Source of the DNA: CBDCHC01 sp965277055
GTDB taxonomy: Bacteria > Pseudomonadota > Gammaproteobacteria > PS1 > Pseudothioglobaceae
Assembly: GCA_965277055.1 (NCBI GenBank)
Contig: OZ255703.1
Coordinates: 496,001 to 560,000, forward strand
Length of the DNA stretch: 64,000 nt
Direction: 5' to 3'
Part shown: positions 55,719 through 64,000 of the stretch, piece by piece
How the letters are laid out: every line of letters starts with the position of its first letter
Numbering within the stretch: the stretch's first letter is position 1
Notes under the pieces: model-generated
What the model was told of the DNA's origin: nothing
The model's database searches: none
The model's input: the letters and a program-made list of their open reading frames with translations, nothing else
Translations under genes and position numbers: made by a program

Positions 55719-55760
55719 CCTGATAACATTATTTGAATAAAAAATCAGCATAAGGCGTAG

Positions 55761-55766
55761 TATAAT
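55761..55766 (+). promoter_or_regulatory. -10 box of the rhodanese gene, leaderless arrangement
   Basis: TATAAT followed by six bases and the ATG at 55773. No room for a Shine-Dalgarno sequence in the transcript. Confidence 0.5.
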
Positions 55767-55772
55767 AATCAT

Positions 55773-56189
55773 ATGTCTAAAATAGTAAAAAACCTATCAC
55801 CAAAACAAGTATACACGATACTATCGCAATCTCAGGATGCAGTATTTATTGATATACGTACCTTTGCTGAAAATAAATTTGTAGGTCGTCCAGAATGTGC
55901 TCTTCATCTTATTCCTTGGGTGGATGAACCAGATTGGGAGATTAACCCAGATTTTGTAAAACAAATATCAAATATAGTAGCACATCACCCTTCTCCACTA
56001 GATACACCTATTATTCTTCTTTGTAGAAGTGGTAACCGCTCTTTGGATGCTGGAAAACTATTATTACAAAATGGGTATACTGACATCTCTCATGTAGCAA
56101 CTGGGTTTGAAGGTGACCTTGATGAAAATGACCAAAGAGGTAATCTCAATGGCTGGAGACATGACGGACTACCTTGGATACAGTGCTAA
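55773..56189 (+). CDS. Rhodanese-like sulfurtransferase
   Basis: Single-domain rhodanese of 138 residues. The persulfide-forming Cys is in ILLCRSGNRSLDAG (about residue 88); YTDISHVATGFEGDLD follows, typical of cytoplasmic rhodaneses near sulfur-oxidation genes. It is convergent with soeC (18 bases apart). A role in sulfane-sulfur handling upstream of sulfite oxidation is plausible from the neighbourhood only. Confidence 0.92.
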   Translation: MSKIVKNLSPKQVYTILSQSQDAVFIDIRTFAENKFVGRPECALHLIPWVDEPDWEINPDFVKQISNIVAHHPSPLDTPIILLCRSGNRSLDAGKLLLQNGYTDISHVATGFEGDLDENDQRGNLNGWRHDGLPWIQC

Positions 56190-56207
56190 TTATACTTTCA
56201 GATTAAT

Positions 56208-57143
56208 TTACGCTTCTCTACCATAGAATAAGTTTACCACGTGTTTTGCCTCGGCAAAAAATAACCATCTTTCAGCTAAGGTACCTGCGTAGTTGATAAA
56301 TGCAATAGCCATAAGTAAGCCAAAGTCTAATGGGATAAACAACATAATTGCAGGAACGATAAACATCGCAACTAAAGCAAAAACACGTGTAATAGTGCTT
56401 AGGTCTTGAGTGATTACATAGCCAAATTCACGCATTAAGAAGTTATTATTTGTTGAGCTTTCCCCAGTATCTAAGAGTCTTACTGTGTTTCCCGGTAAGT
56501 TTGTTGCAGTTTTTACACTCCACGGTGACGGCTGACCAATATATGAAAAATATATCGCCTTACTTATAAAACCAAGTACTAATAAAACAATCAGGCTAGA
56601 CTCTAAGAGTGGTGAGTGCATTTGGTAGTAATCAAAATATACGGTTAAAATGATATTACCAGAGATTAATCCAAGTAATACGTAGTTAAATGGTACAAGC
56701 GGAGTATTCCATGCACGAATAGTTTTTAGACAACCGTAAATCATTCCTGTAGAATAGACCGTAAGTAATGATAGAATAATCACAAACACTGCGAGTAGTT
56801 GAATCAGTGTACTCCCCATGTCAAAATAAAAACTTGCAAAAAATGCAAGTACTACAGGAATGCTCACTACAGCAAAAATTGCCTCACGTGATAACCATGA
56901 AGAACGGAATCTAAAAAATGCACGCCATGCGTTCTTTTTATTCGCTAAGTGTAAGCTAGAAGACATTAAACCAATAATGACCATACCTAAGCCAATAGCA
57001 CCACCAATGAGAAATATTTCTGGTGCACCTACTTCTGTAAAAACTTCAGGGATAAATAACCCAATAATCCCTAAAAATACTAACACTCCATAGCCTGCAC
57101 CAGAGGTTACGGTAAAGAATATAACTGAAAATGCTGGATGCAT
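56208..57143 (-). CDS. soeC: SoeC-type membrane subunit (DmsC/NrfD-like) of sulfite-oxidising enzyme
   Basis: 311 residues, eight hydrophobic segments, DmsC-like quinone-interacting anchor. It begins MHPAFSVIFFTVTSGAGYGV and contains the conserved SSLHLANKKNAWRAF and SSWLSREAIF. Third gene of soeABC, 29 bases after soeB. Would pass electrons from sulfite to quinone. Confidence 0.9.
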   Translation of the reverse strand: MHPAFSVIFFTVTSGAGYGVLVFLGIIGLFIPEVFTEVGAPEIFLIGGAIGLGMVIIGLMSSSLHLANKKNAWRAFFRFRSSWLSREAIFAVVSIPVVLAFFASFYFDMGSTLIQLLAVFVIILSLLTVYSTGMIYGCLKTIRAWNTPLVPFNYVLLGLISGNIILTVYFDYYQMHSPLLESSLIVLLVLGFISKAIYFSYIGQPSPWSVKTATNLPGNTVRLLDTGESSTNNNFLMREFGYVITQDLSTITRVFALVAMFIVPAIMLFIPLDFGLLMAIAFINYAGTLAERWLFFAEAKHVVNLFYGREA

Positions 57144-57172
57144 AACTCTCTCCTAATATATAACTATAGCAA

Positions 57173-57889
57173 TTATCTGGCAATCATTTCATTTGCCCAC
57201 TCTTTTACTTTGCCTACTAAGCTTTGTTTTGCTTGGGCAAGTGGGTATGCTTTCATGGTTCTTGGTGGTAGGTATTGATTGGTTGGGTTATAGCCTAACT
57301 CGTTTAATAGTCCATCACCACCGCGCTCACGTACTAGGGTAGAAACATTTGAATTTTCATCATTAAAGTCGCCAAAATGTCTCGCACCAGCAGGGCAAGT
57401 AATTACACAGCTTGGCTGACGGTCAACTTCATTTAAGTTTTCATCATAAATTCTATCAATACAAAGTGTACATTTCTTCATGACACCAACGCCTGTATCA
57501 AGCTCACGTGCGCCGTATGGACACGCCCATGCACAATAGTTACAGCCCATGCATTTATCTTGATCCACAAGTACGATACCATCTTCTTTACGCTTGTAAC
57601 TTGCACCAGTTGGGCATACTGTCACACATGCTGCATCCTCACAATGCATACAAGACATTGGAAAGTTAACGGTTTTAGAATTTGGGTAATCACCTGTTTC
57701 GTAATGACGAATACGGTTGAAAAATACACCACTAGGATTAGCATCGTATGGGTTAGTATCAGTCAATGCTCCAGTCGTACCCGAAGTATTCCACTGTTTA
57801 CAGGAAATAGCACATGCATGACACCCTACACAGGTATCTAAGTCAATAACTAAACCTAATCTCTTTTCTGTTGCTGCTGCAGTACTCAT
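57173..57889 (-). CDS. soeB: SoeB-type iron-sulfur subunit of sulfite-oxidising enzyme
   Basis: 238 residues with four [4Fe-4S] Cys clusters: CVGCHACAISCKQWN, CMHCEDAACVTVCPTGA, CMGCNYCAWACPYGA and CTLC..CVITCPAGA. No signal peptide, consistent with a cytoplasmic face. 17 bases between soeA and soeB. Confidence 0.93.
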   Translation of the reverse strand: MSTAAATEKRLGLVIDLDTCVGCHACAISCKQWNTSGTTGALTDTNPYDANPSGVFFNRIRHYETGDYPNSKTVNFPMSCMHCEDAACVTVCPTGASYKRKEDGIVLVDQDKCMGCNYCAWACPYGARELDTGVGVMKKCTLCIDRIYDENLNEVDRQPSCVITCPAGARHFGDFNDENSNVSTLVRERGGDGLLNELGYNPTNQYLPPRTMKAYPLAQAKQSLVGKVKEWANEMIAR

Positions 57890-57906
57890 ATATATTACCT
57901 CCTATA

Positions 57907-60864
57907 CTATCTGGCAGTATTACCACGGGTTAGCACATCTTTCATGCTGCGCACCAAATTAACCGCTTTGTGCGTTGAATATCTCAACATACTTGGCTGT
58001 TTGCTGGCATTTGGTAAGCGTTTTATAGTCTCAAACTGTGGCAATGAAACGGGAGTTTGATCCTCAGATTTATAAATCTTCACGCGTGTGTCATACCATG
58101 CTGCTTGCCCAGTGACAGGGTCAGAGTTGGTCATTTCACGCTGATCATCTAATTTTGGTAATAGCTCTGAAATCAGGTGGTTTAATAAGAAGCCTTTTTC
58201 ACTTTCGTCTGCTCCTTTTTTTAAGCCCCATGCACCAGGTTGTTTACCAATTGCATTCCACGTCCACACGGTGTGCTCTTCACAACCTTCCATGAGTTGG
58301 AGTTGTACTTTAATCTTGCCATTAGTACTTTCAACATACACCCAATCACCATCTTCTAAGCCCATTGAATGTGCTTTTTTACGGTTCATGAAGAGTTTAT
58401 TTTGGGCCATAATTTGGCGTAACCATGCATTTTGTGAATCCCATGAGTGATACATATACATTGGGCGCTGAGTGCAAGTAGAGAATGGATATTGTGCTTT
58501 ATCGGTACGCTCTACTTCAATTGGTTGATAATACGTAGGGAACGGCGTAAAGTAACGTATCAAACGCTCTTTATCTTGTTCCTCAGTTGGACAAGGACCA
58601 TCATAGAGTCCTTGACCTGCGAGATTAAACTTCTGTAGTGTTTCAGAATACAGCTCCATCACAATTGGCTTGTTATTAGCGTTTAGGTGATTGTCTGCTG
58701 CATAATCAAGATAGTCTTTATTGGCATATCTATAGTACTTCTGTGAATCTGGAAGCTCCATTTCAAAAAAGCAATCATTTTCTTTATATGCTTCCCACTG
58801 GTTTGGATTTGGCTCACCAGATACTGATTTGGTACCATCCTTACCACGCCAGCCTGCTAAGAATCCAGTGCCCGGAGATTTTTCCCAGTTCGTAATGAAA
58901 TCAAGATAACCACTAAACTTGGCACTGCCGTCTTCGTTAGTAAAAGCAGGGAATTTTAAACGAGTGGCTAAATCAACCATTACTTCTTGCCATGGGCGTA
59001 CATCACCTTCTGGCTCTAATACTGGTTGGCGAATAGAGTCTGCAATAATATGTGGCTCTGAAATAGGTCGATCTAAAATAGAAATCGTATCATGACGCTC
59101 TAAGTAAGTAGTATCAGGAAGAATTAAGTCACCAAAGTTTACTGTTTCCGAGTGGAAAGCATCAATCACTACAAGATATGGGATTTTGTATTCGCCATTT
59201 TCATCTTTTTCACGCAGTAGGTCTTGCGTGTTTTTAGTATTCATACTTGAATTCCATGCCATATTTGCCATGAAGAAAATCATCGTATCAATCGTGTATG
59301 GATCCCCTTTCACCGCATTATTAATGACCATATGCATTAGACCATGGTTGGCAATTGGTGCATCCCATGAGTACGCTTTATCTAAGCGAAGTGGTTTACC
59401 ATGTTCATCAATTGCTAAATCTTCTGGTGAAGTTGGAAACCCTAATGGTGGAGATTTAAGCGGTGTATTGGGCGCCATATCTTTTGCTGGCTTATTTGGT
59501 GGTGGAATCATTCTTGGGAATGGTGGTTTCGCAAGATGCGATCCCGGGCAGTCCACAGCACCTAAGAGCACTTGTAACATGTGAATTGCTCTACAGGTAT
59601 TAAAGCCGTTCGAGTGTGCAGAAATACCACGCATTGCGTGCATTGCTACTGGACGGCCGATAAATTTATCGTGTGTTCTGCCTGCCCAGTCGGTCCACTC
59701 TGTTTCGATTTCAATCGTTTCTTTAAAGGCGACATGTGCCATTTCAAGAGCATAACGCTCAATATCACTTGCACTAATGCCTGTTTCTTCTGCTGCCCGC
59801 TCAAGTGAATATTTGTCACTCACATAGTCCTCTACAATCAATGTCCATGAAGTAGTAACCGTAAGCCCATCAGGGGTAGTCCACTCACCAAAGAGTGCTG
59901 GTTTGATTTCTGCTAAAGTTGCATCTACAAACTGTTGTTTCTCTAGGTCAAATACTTGTGGATTATCATCAGCATTACGCCATAATAACCCATCATTTGA
60001 CTGCCCAGGGTTTTGAATAACCAGTTGTGGAGCATTCGTATAACGAATTAAAAATTCTTTGTCATAGTTACCTGTTTCAATCAGGACTTTCGCCATTGCG
60101 AGGGCAAACATACCGTCTGTACCTGGACGAATTCCTACCCACTCATCAGCAATCGCTTGGTATCCGGTGCGCACTGGGTTTACTGAAACAAATTTACCAC
60201 CGTTTTTCTTGAGTTTACCTAAACCAATTTTTATTGGGTTTGATGCATGATCTTCTGCCACACCCCACATCATGAAGTATTTGGCATTATCCCAATCTGG
60301 GTCACCAAATTCCCAAAATGACTGCCCCAACATATACAAGCCAGCAGCAGCCATATTAACTGAACAAAAGCCACCATGCGCTGCCCAGTTAATCGTACCA
60401 AATTGTGCAGCCCAAAGACCAGTAAGTGCTTGCATTTGGTCACGGCCTGTAAAATATGCGAGTTGTTTCGGGTCTGTTTCTCTAATATGTTTAAGACGTG
60501 CAGTGAGTTCGTCTAATGCTTCATCCCAGCTAATTTCCTCATATTCGCCTGCACCACGTTCTGTACCTGATTTTCTACGCAGTGGTGAAGTGAGTTTTGC
60601 CCGAGATTCTTGTTTCATAATCCCTGCATTCCCTTTTGCACAGAGCACACCTTTATTTACTGGATGTTTTCTATTACCTTGGATGTAACGTACTTTTTTG
60701 TTTTCTATTGTTACTTTAATCCCACAACGACATGCACACATATAGCAAGTCGTAGTTTTGACTTCCTGATTGTCTCTGTCTTCAAATTGTGGAAGGCTGG
60801 TGTCTAATTCGATGCCCTCTGGACAGGTTGCGATATTAAACTCTTCTCTTTCTTCTAGGCTCAT
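57907..60864 (-). CDS. soeA: SoeA-type molybdopterin subunit of sulfite-oxidising enzyme
   Basis: 985-residue DMSO-reductase-family catalytic subunit. N-terminal [4Fe-4S] site C-x2-C-x3-C in TTCYMCACRCGIKV and the distal Cys in GVLCAKGNAG; molybdopterin-binding stretches include SVNPVRTGYQAIADEW and a C-terminal binding domain. There is no Tat signal, which separates SoeA from periplasmic polysulfide or thiosulfate reductases and fits cytoplasmic sulfite oxidation to sulfate as in Allochromatium. Subunit sizes (985/238/311) match SoeABC. Direction of reaction is inferred from this and the bc1 context. Confidence 0.9.
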   Translation of the reverse strand: MSLEEREEFNIATCPEGIELDTSLPQFEDRDNQEVKTTTCYMCACRCGIKVTIENKKVRYIQGNRKHPVNKGVLCAKGNAGIMKQESRAKLTSPLRRKSGTERGAGEYEEISWDEALDELTARLKHIRETDPKQLAYFTGRDQMQALTGLWAAQFGTINWAAHGGFCSVNMAAAGLYMLGQSFWEFGDPDWDNAKYFMMWGVAEDHASNPIKIGLGKLKKNGGKFVSVNPVRTGYQAIADEWVGIRPGTDGMFALAMAKVLIETGNYDKEFLIRYTNAPQLVIQNPGQSNDGLLWRNADDNPQVFDLEKQQFVDATLAEIKPALFGEWTTPDGLTVTTSWTLIVEDYVSDKYSLERAAEETGISASDIERYALEMAHVAFKETIEIETEWTDWAGRTHDKFIGRPVAMHAMRGISAHSNGFNTCRAIHMLQVLLGAVDCPGSHLAKPPFPRMIPPPNKPAKDMAPNTPLKSPPLGFPTSPEDLAIDEHGKPLRLDKAYSWDAPIANHGLMHMVINNAVKGDPYTIDTMIFFMANMAWNSSMNTKNTQDLLREKDENGEYKIPYLVVIDAFHSETVNFGDLILPDTTYLERHDTISILDRPISEPHIIADSIRQPVLEPEGDVRPWQEVMVDLATRLKFPAFTNEDGSAKFSGYLDFITNWEKSPGTGFLAGWRGKDGTKSVSGEPNPNQWEAYKENDCFFEMELPDSQKYYRYANKDYLDYAADNHLNANNKPIVMELYSETLQKFNLAGQGLYDGPCPTEEQDKERLIRYFTPFPTYYQPIEVERTDKAQYPFSTCTQRPMYMYHSWDSQNAWLRQIMAQNKLFMNRKKAHSMGLEDGDWVYVESTNGKIKVQLQLMEGCEEHTVWTWNAIGKQPGAWGLKKGADESEKGFLLNHLISELLPKLDDQREMTNSDPVTGQAAWYDTRVKIYKSEDQTPVSLPQFETIKRLPNASKQPSMLRYSTHKAVNLVRSMKDVLTRGNTAR

Positions 60865-60915
60865 AGCACCTCCTAAAATAACCTATTAAATAATGCTCTT
60901 GGCTGATGTGGCGTC

Positions 60916-61545
60916 TTAGCGCAATTCTTTCTCGGCTTCTGTTAAGCTCTTTTGAAAACTTTCTAATTCAAAGATACGCATTGCATATTCATATACTGAC
61001 GCATGCGTTTTTTGTAGTTCTATCCCCACACTATCTAATCTCCATAACAGCGGGGCAATACATGCATCAACCGCACCTAATGTGTTACTCGCAAAAAATG
61101 GCTTATAGGCAAATAACGGAGCTAAATCAACTAAGTCGCTACTCAGTATTTGCTTGGCAATAGTTGCGTCTTTTTTAGTCCCGTTTTGAATGGTGTCTAA
61201 TAGTTTGTACCAATTGTCTTTTGCTCGGGTAAAGCGATACACTAATGTACGTTTTTCTGCTTTTTCAATCGGATCAACTGGTAGCATTGGTGGGAATGGA
61301 AAACGTTCATCCAAGTACTCCATAATAACCGTCATATCATACAAAATCAGGCCTCTATCAAACAACGTAGGCATTGTTTCCGTTGGGTTGAAGGCAATAA
61401 TTTCTTCTGGTAATTGCGCAAACTCAACATGTTGTACTTCGCATTCTAAGTCTTTCTCTGCCGCAATAAAGCGAATAGTATGAGACTCTAATGAGCCGGG
61501 CTTTGAATAGAGTACGGTTTCTGAGGGGTTAGGTTTTTTTAACAT
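60916..61545 (-). CDS. sspA: Stringent starvation protein A
   Basis: Glutathione-transferase-fold RNA polymerase-associated regulator. 209 residues; LYSKPGSLESHTIRFIAAEK at the N-terminus, FNPTETMPTLFDRGLILYD and MEYLDERFPFPPMLPVDP are SspA-like. sspA often follows the petABC genes in gammaproteobacteria, as here (30 bases after petC). sspB is absent; soeA follows after 51 bases. Confidence 0.92.
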   Translation of the reverse strand: MLKKPNPSETVLYSKPGSLESHTIRFIAAEKDLECEVQHVEFAQLPEEIIAFNPTETMPTLFDRGLILYDMTVIMEYLDERFPFPPMLPVDPIEKAEKRTLVYRFTRAKDNWYKLLDTIQNGTKKDATIAKQILSSDLVDLAPLFAYKPFFASNTLGAVDACIAPLLWRLDSVGIELQKTHASVYEYAMRIFELESFQKSLTEAEKELR

Positions 61546-61575
61546 AATCGTGAGTGGTTATATGCAAAGATGAAA

Positions 61576-62250
61576 TTATCTTGCTTTCCATTTGCCATAC
61601 TTCACATCTCTCCAATATTCTTTCTTCATGAAGTAGCTGAGTATTAATAAAATAAATAAAAATCCTAATACCTTCCAGCCAAGAGAAGTACGTACAAGTT
61701 TTGCAGGTTCGCCTACATAGTCTAAGAAGTTGGTAATATCGCGCAAATCTTGTTCAAACTCGAGTTTTGATTTGCTTTCGCGTAATGACCATAAAATATC
61801 TGGCATAGAAGCATTTTCTAGTACCTTATTATTTATCCCTAATGGACGTGTTGGGTCATCATAAAAGCTATTGAGGTAGGTATAAATCCAATCAACACCA
61901 CGTGAACGTGCAGTCAATGATAAATCTGGCGGTAATGCACCAAACCATCTATTAGCATCCTCTTCATTCATGTTATTGAACATTGGCTCACCTACTTTGT
62001 CACCGCTAAACATTAAGTTTTTAATAACTTGCTCTTCAGTCAGTCCTAAGTCCTTTGCCATACGGTTATAACGCATGTACTTGAGGCTATGACATCCAGA
62101 ACAATAGTTCATAAATAACTTGGCACCATTTTGCAATGAATTTTGGTCACTAATATCAGTATGTGCATGTTGCAAGTCTAACTTTGGACCAGCTGCATAT
62201 ACACCAATACAAAGAAGTGTGCTTACTAAAAATACTCCTAATTTGTTCAT
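61576..62250 (-). CDS. petC: Cytochrome c1 of the bc1 complex
   Basis: 224 residues. Cleavable signal peptide (about 1-20), c-type heme site CSGCH (50-54) in NYCSGCHSLKYMRYNR, WFGALPPDLSLTARSRG and a single C-terminal membrane anchor with FMKKEYWRDVKYGKWK. Ten bases separate it from petB. Confidence 0.96.
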   Translation of the reverse strand: MNKLGVFLVSTLLCIGVYAAGPKLDLQHAHTDISDQNSLQNGAKLFMNYCSGCHSLKYMRYNRMAKDLGLTEEQVIKNLMFSGDKVGEPMFNNMNEEDANRWFGALPPDLSLTARSRGVDWIYTYLNSFYDDPTRPLGINNKVLENASMPDILWSLRESKSKLEFEQDLRDITNFLDYVGEPAKLVRTSLGWKVLGFLFILLILSYFMKKEYWRDVKYGKWKAR

Positions 62251-62259
62251 ACTTCTCTC

Positions 62260-63705
62260 CTAAATTCCTGTGGTACGCTCTGGTACTGGTTTGACTATCA
62301 TTGCACTTTTGGATAACTTCATAGCGAAGATAAAGAATGCTAAATATAAGGTAACCACACCAAAGCCAATGGTTTGCATTGCTTCAAGATTTTCAAAAAA
62401 TTTCTCAAACCCATTAAATGAGGTAGTAAATAGGTAGTACACAAAAGATAATCCTACAATGCCCAAAGTTGCGAGTAATACTAATACATAAATCGTACTA
62501 CCTACACCTTCTTTTTTCTCATTAGCAGTAATCCATGGAAATAATAAGAAGTACCCAAAGTATAGGGCGGTAAAGAGTTGCGCCATAGCTACATATAATG
62601 GAGTTACCCCTTTCATACCTAACCAACCTAAAACCACAAAGCCAATAACAAAAATAACAAGCGCTACTTTAAATGGCCATGTACGGTATCTAATAGAGTT
62701 TACTGGGCTTTTATCAAGCCACGGCAAGAGGAATAATACACCAAGTGATAAGAACATCATGAGCACCCCTGGGAACTGAGAATTAAATAATGGTGGAATA
62801 GCACGAAGTACTGAATAAAACGGCGTTAAGTACCATAATGGGGCAATGTGCTCTGGTGTTTTCAGCGGGTTTGCTTCAATAAAGTTTGGCGCTTCTAAAA
62901 AATAGCCATTCAGTGCTGGAGCAAAAAATATCACTGCACTAAATAACATAAGGAATACCACTACACCAACAATATCTTTTACACTATAGTAAGGGTGGAA
63001 TGGAATACCATCTCTGGGAATGCCTGAATCATCTTTATTTGCTTTGATATCTACTCCATCTGGGTTATTAGATCCAACAGCATGAAGTGCTACAATATGT
63101 AAAAATACTAATAATACCAATACTAGTGGCAATGCAACGATGTGCAGTGAAAAGAATCTATTGAGTGCAGGGTCATCTACCGCATAGTCACCAAGGATGA
63201 AAAGTAAAATATCTTGCCCAATAAATGGTACAGTACCAAAGAGATTTATAATTACTTGCGCACCCCAATACGACATTTGCCCCCAAGGGAGTACATACCC
63301 CATAAAGGCTTCTGCCATTAAGGCAATATAAATAATCATTCCAAGAATCCAGACAAGCTCACGTGGTTTTTTATATGAGCCATAAATCATCGCACGATAC
63401 ATATGTAAGTAAATCACCATAAAGAATGCCGAAGCACCAGTTGAGTGCATATAGCGAATCAACCAGCCCCAATCCACATCACGCATAATGTACTCTACAG
63501 AACCAAACGCCAGAGCAGCATCAGGCTTATAATGCATCGCAAGGAAGATACCAGTCACTAACTGAATGACTAATACTAAAATTGCAAGGGAGCCAAAAAA
63601 GTACCAGAAGTTAAAGTTTCTTGGTGCATAATATTCAGCTAAATGTTCGTTCCATACTTTGGTAAGTGGAAATCTTTGATCAATCCAATTTTTATTATTA
63701 TCCAT
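62260..63705 (-). CDS. petB: Cytochrome b of the bc1 complex
   Basis: 481 residues, integral membrane quinol oxidase subunit. Heme-ligand helices with HSTGASAFFMVIYLHMYRAM and FLHIVALHAVGSNNP, the GYVLPWGQMSYWGAQV Qo segment and a PEW-like loop, TPEHIAPLWYLTPFYS. About 60-80 residues longer than many proteobacterial homologs because of two further hydrophobic segments at the C-terminus (about 390-465). Confidence 0.96.
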   Translation of the reverse strand: MDNNKNWIDQRFPLTKVWNEHLAEYYAPRNFNFWYFFGSLAILVLVIQLVTGIFLAMHYKPDAALAFGSVEYIMRDVDWGWLIRYMHSTGASAFFMVIYLHMYRAMIYGSYKKPRELVWILGMIIYIALMAEAFMGYVLPWGQMSYWGAQVIINLFGTVPFIGQDILLFILGDYAVDDPALNRFFSLHIVALPLVLVLLVFLHIVALHAVGSNNPDGVDIKANKDDSGIPRDGIPFHPYYSVKDIVGVVVFLMLFSAVIFFAPALNGYFLEAPNFIEANPLKTPEHIAPLWYLTPFYSVLRAIPPLFNSQFPGVLMMFLSLGVLFLLPWLDKSPVNSIRYRTWPFKVALVIFVIGFVVLGWLGMKGVTPLYVAMAQLFTALYFGYFLLFPWITANEKKEGVGSTIYVLVLLATLGIVGLSFVYYLFTTSFNGFEKFFENLEAMQTIGFGVVTLYLAFFIFAMKLSKSAMIVKPVPERTTGI

Positions 63706-63715
63706 GTCTTATTCC

Positions 63716-64000
63716 TTATGCTGATGGGTCCACACCAATACGAATTAATTGGTCGTTCACATAGTGATATGGTGGCACTTCAAGGTTTCTTGGTGCTGGT
63801 GTACCAGCGAATACTCTGCCTGCTAAATCAAACTTAGAGCCATGACATGGGCAGTAAAAACCACCAAGCCATGATGAGCCACCTAAGTCAGCAGCCCCTA
63901 CTTCTGGGCGATAGGTAGGTGAGCACCCAAGATGAGTACAAATACCCATATATACTCCAATTTCCGGGTTAATTGAACGGTACTGGTTGCTTGCATAGGT
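63716..64000 (-). CDS. petA: Rieske iron-sulfur protein of the bc1 complex, 5' part beyond the window
   Basis: The frame is open from the right edge to the stop at 63716 (95 codons kept). [2Fe-2S] ligands are in CTHLGCSP and YCPCHGSKFD; the ending is GVDPSA. An internal Met (63949) is not the start, since coding sequence (SNQYRSINPEIGVY) continues to the edge. Ten bases before petB. Confidence 0.95.
   Translation of the reverse strand, partial: TYASNQYRSINPEIGVYMGICTHLGCSPTYRPEVGAADLGGSSWLGGFYCPCHGSKFDLAGRVFAGTPAPRNLEVPPYHYVNDQLIRIGVDPSA

Noticed and set aside
56208..60864. Polysulfide or thiosulfate reductase (Psr/Phs) instead of SoeABC
   Set aside because: The large subunit has no Tat signal and the subunit sizes fit SoeABC; periplasmic Psr/Phs enzymes carry a Tat leader.

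Overview
The window reads as chromosomal DNA of a low-GC gammaproteobacterium that oxidises reduced sulfur. The evidence is a cytoplasm-facing sulfite-oxidising complex (SoeABC type) beside the cytochrome bc1 genes, together with ubiG, sspA, gcvTH, mreBCD/mrdA, a class I fumarase and a corrinoid-pathway gene. A SUP05/Thioglobus-like or related sulfur oxidiser is plausible, but the sequence alone does not fix the genus.

Layout. 1-2244 (minus): bcp, ubiG and cobB/cbiA, the last cut by the left edge. 2335-2977 (plus): a NarL-type response regulator split into receiver and HTH reading frames. 2969-3514 (minus): a YiiX-like papain-fold lipoprotein whose signal peptide has no normal start codon. 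3597-6894 (minus): ilvI-ilvH-ilvC. 7011-14508 (minus): a tightly overlapping run mreB-mreC-mreD-mrdA-ABC permease-ygfZ-coaX-trpS. 14575-16035 (plus): fumarase. 16038-20183 (minus): PP0621-like gene, yciB, gcvT, gcvH and an RNB exonuclease. 20309-20756 (plus): an HPt protein and tRNA-Leu(UAA). 20757-23937: an AT-rich tRNA-linked accessory segment with an AlpA-type regulator, a small unknown gene and a DUF262-HNH nuclease of the GmrSD type, with no integrase visible.

The centre (25581-51986, about 41 % of the window) is a same-strand cluster of five paralogous lipoprotein genes coding for 1401, 762, 4504, 1213 and 746 residues. Each has a Cys plus poly-Gly lipoprotein start and ends in Kelch-like beta-propeller repeats. 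I counted 90 blades, and every propeller block has exactly 6 or 12. In the 12-blade blocks blade 7 usually repeats the signature of blade 1, so these look like tandem pairs of six-bladed propellers. Three of the five proteins also carry a shared N-terminal domain and Ig-like repeats. The genes share a spacer with its own TATAAT box; a 751-bp perfect internal duplication, a recent blade duplication and a 60-bp relic of a further copy show that the cluster is evolving by duplication and loss. A secreted leishmanolysin-like protease is encoded just upstream. This cluster is the best candidate for an undescribed surface system; its function cannot be read from sequence.

52121-55685 (minus): DUF502 protein, algC-type phosphohexomutase, YqaA and map. 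55773-56189 (plus): a rhodanese. 56208-64000 (minus): soeC, soeB, soeA, sspA, petC, petB and a partial petA. Sulfite oxidised by Soe would feed quinol to the bc1 complex, so the right end is a coherent electron-transfer block.
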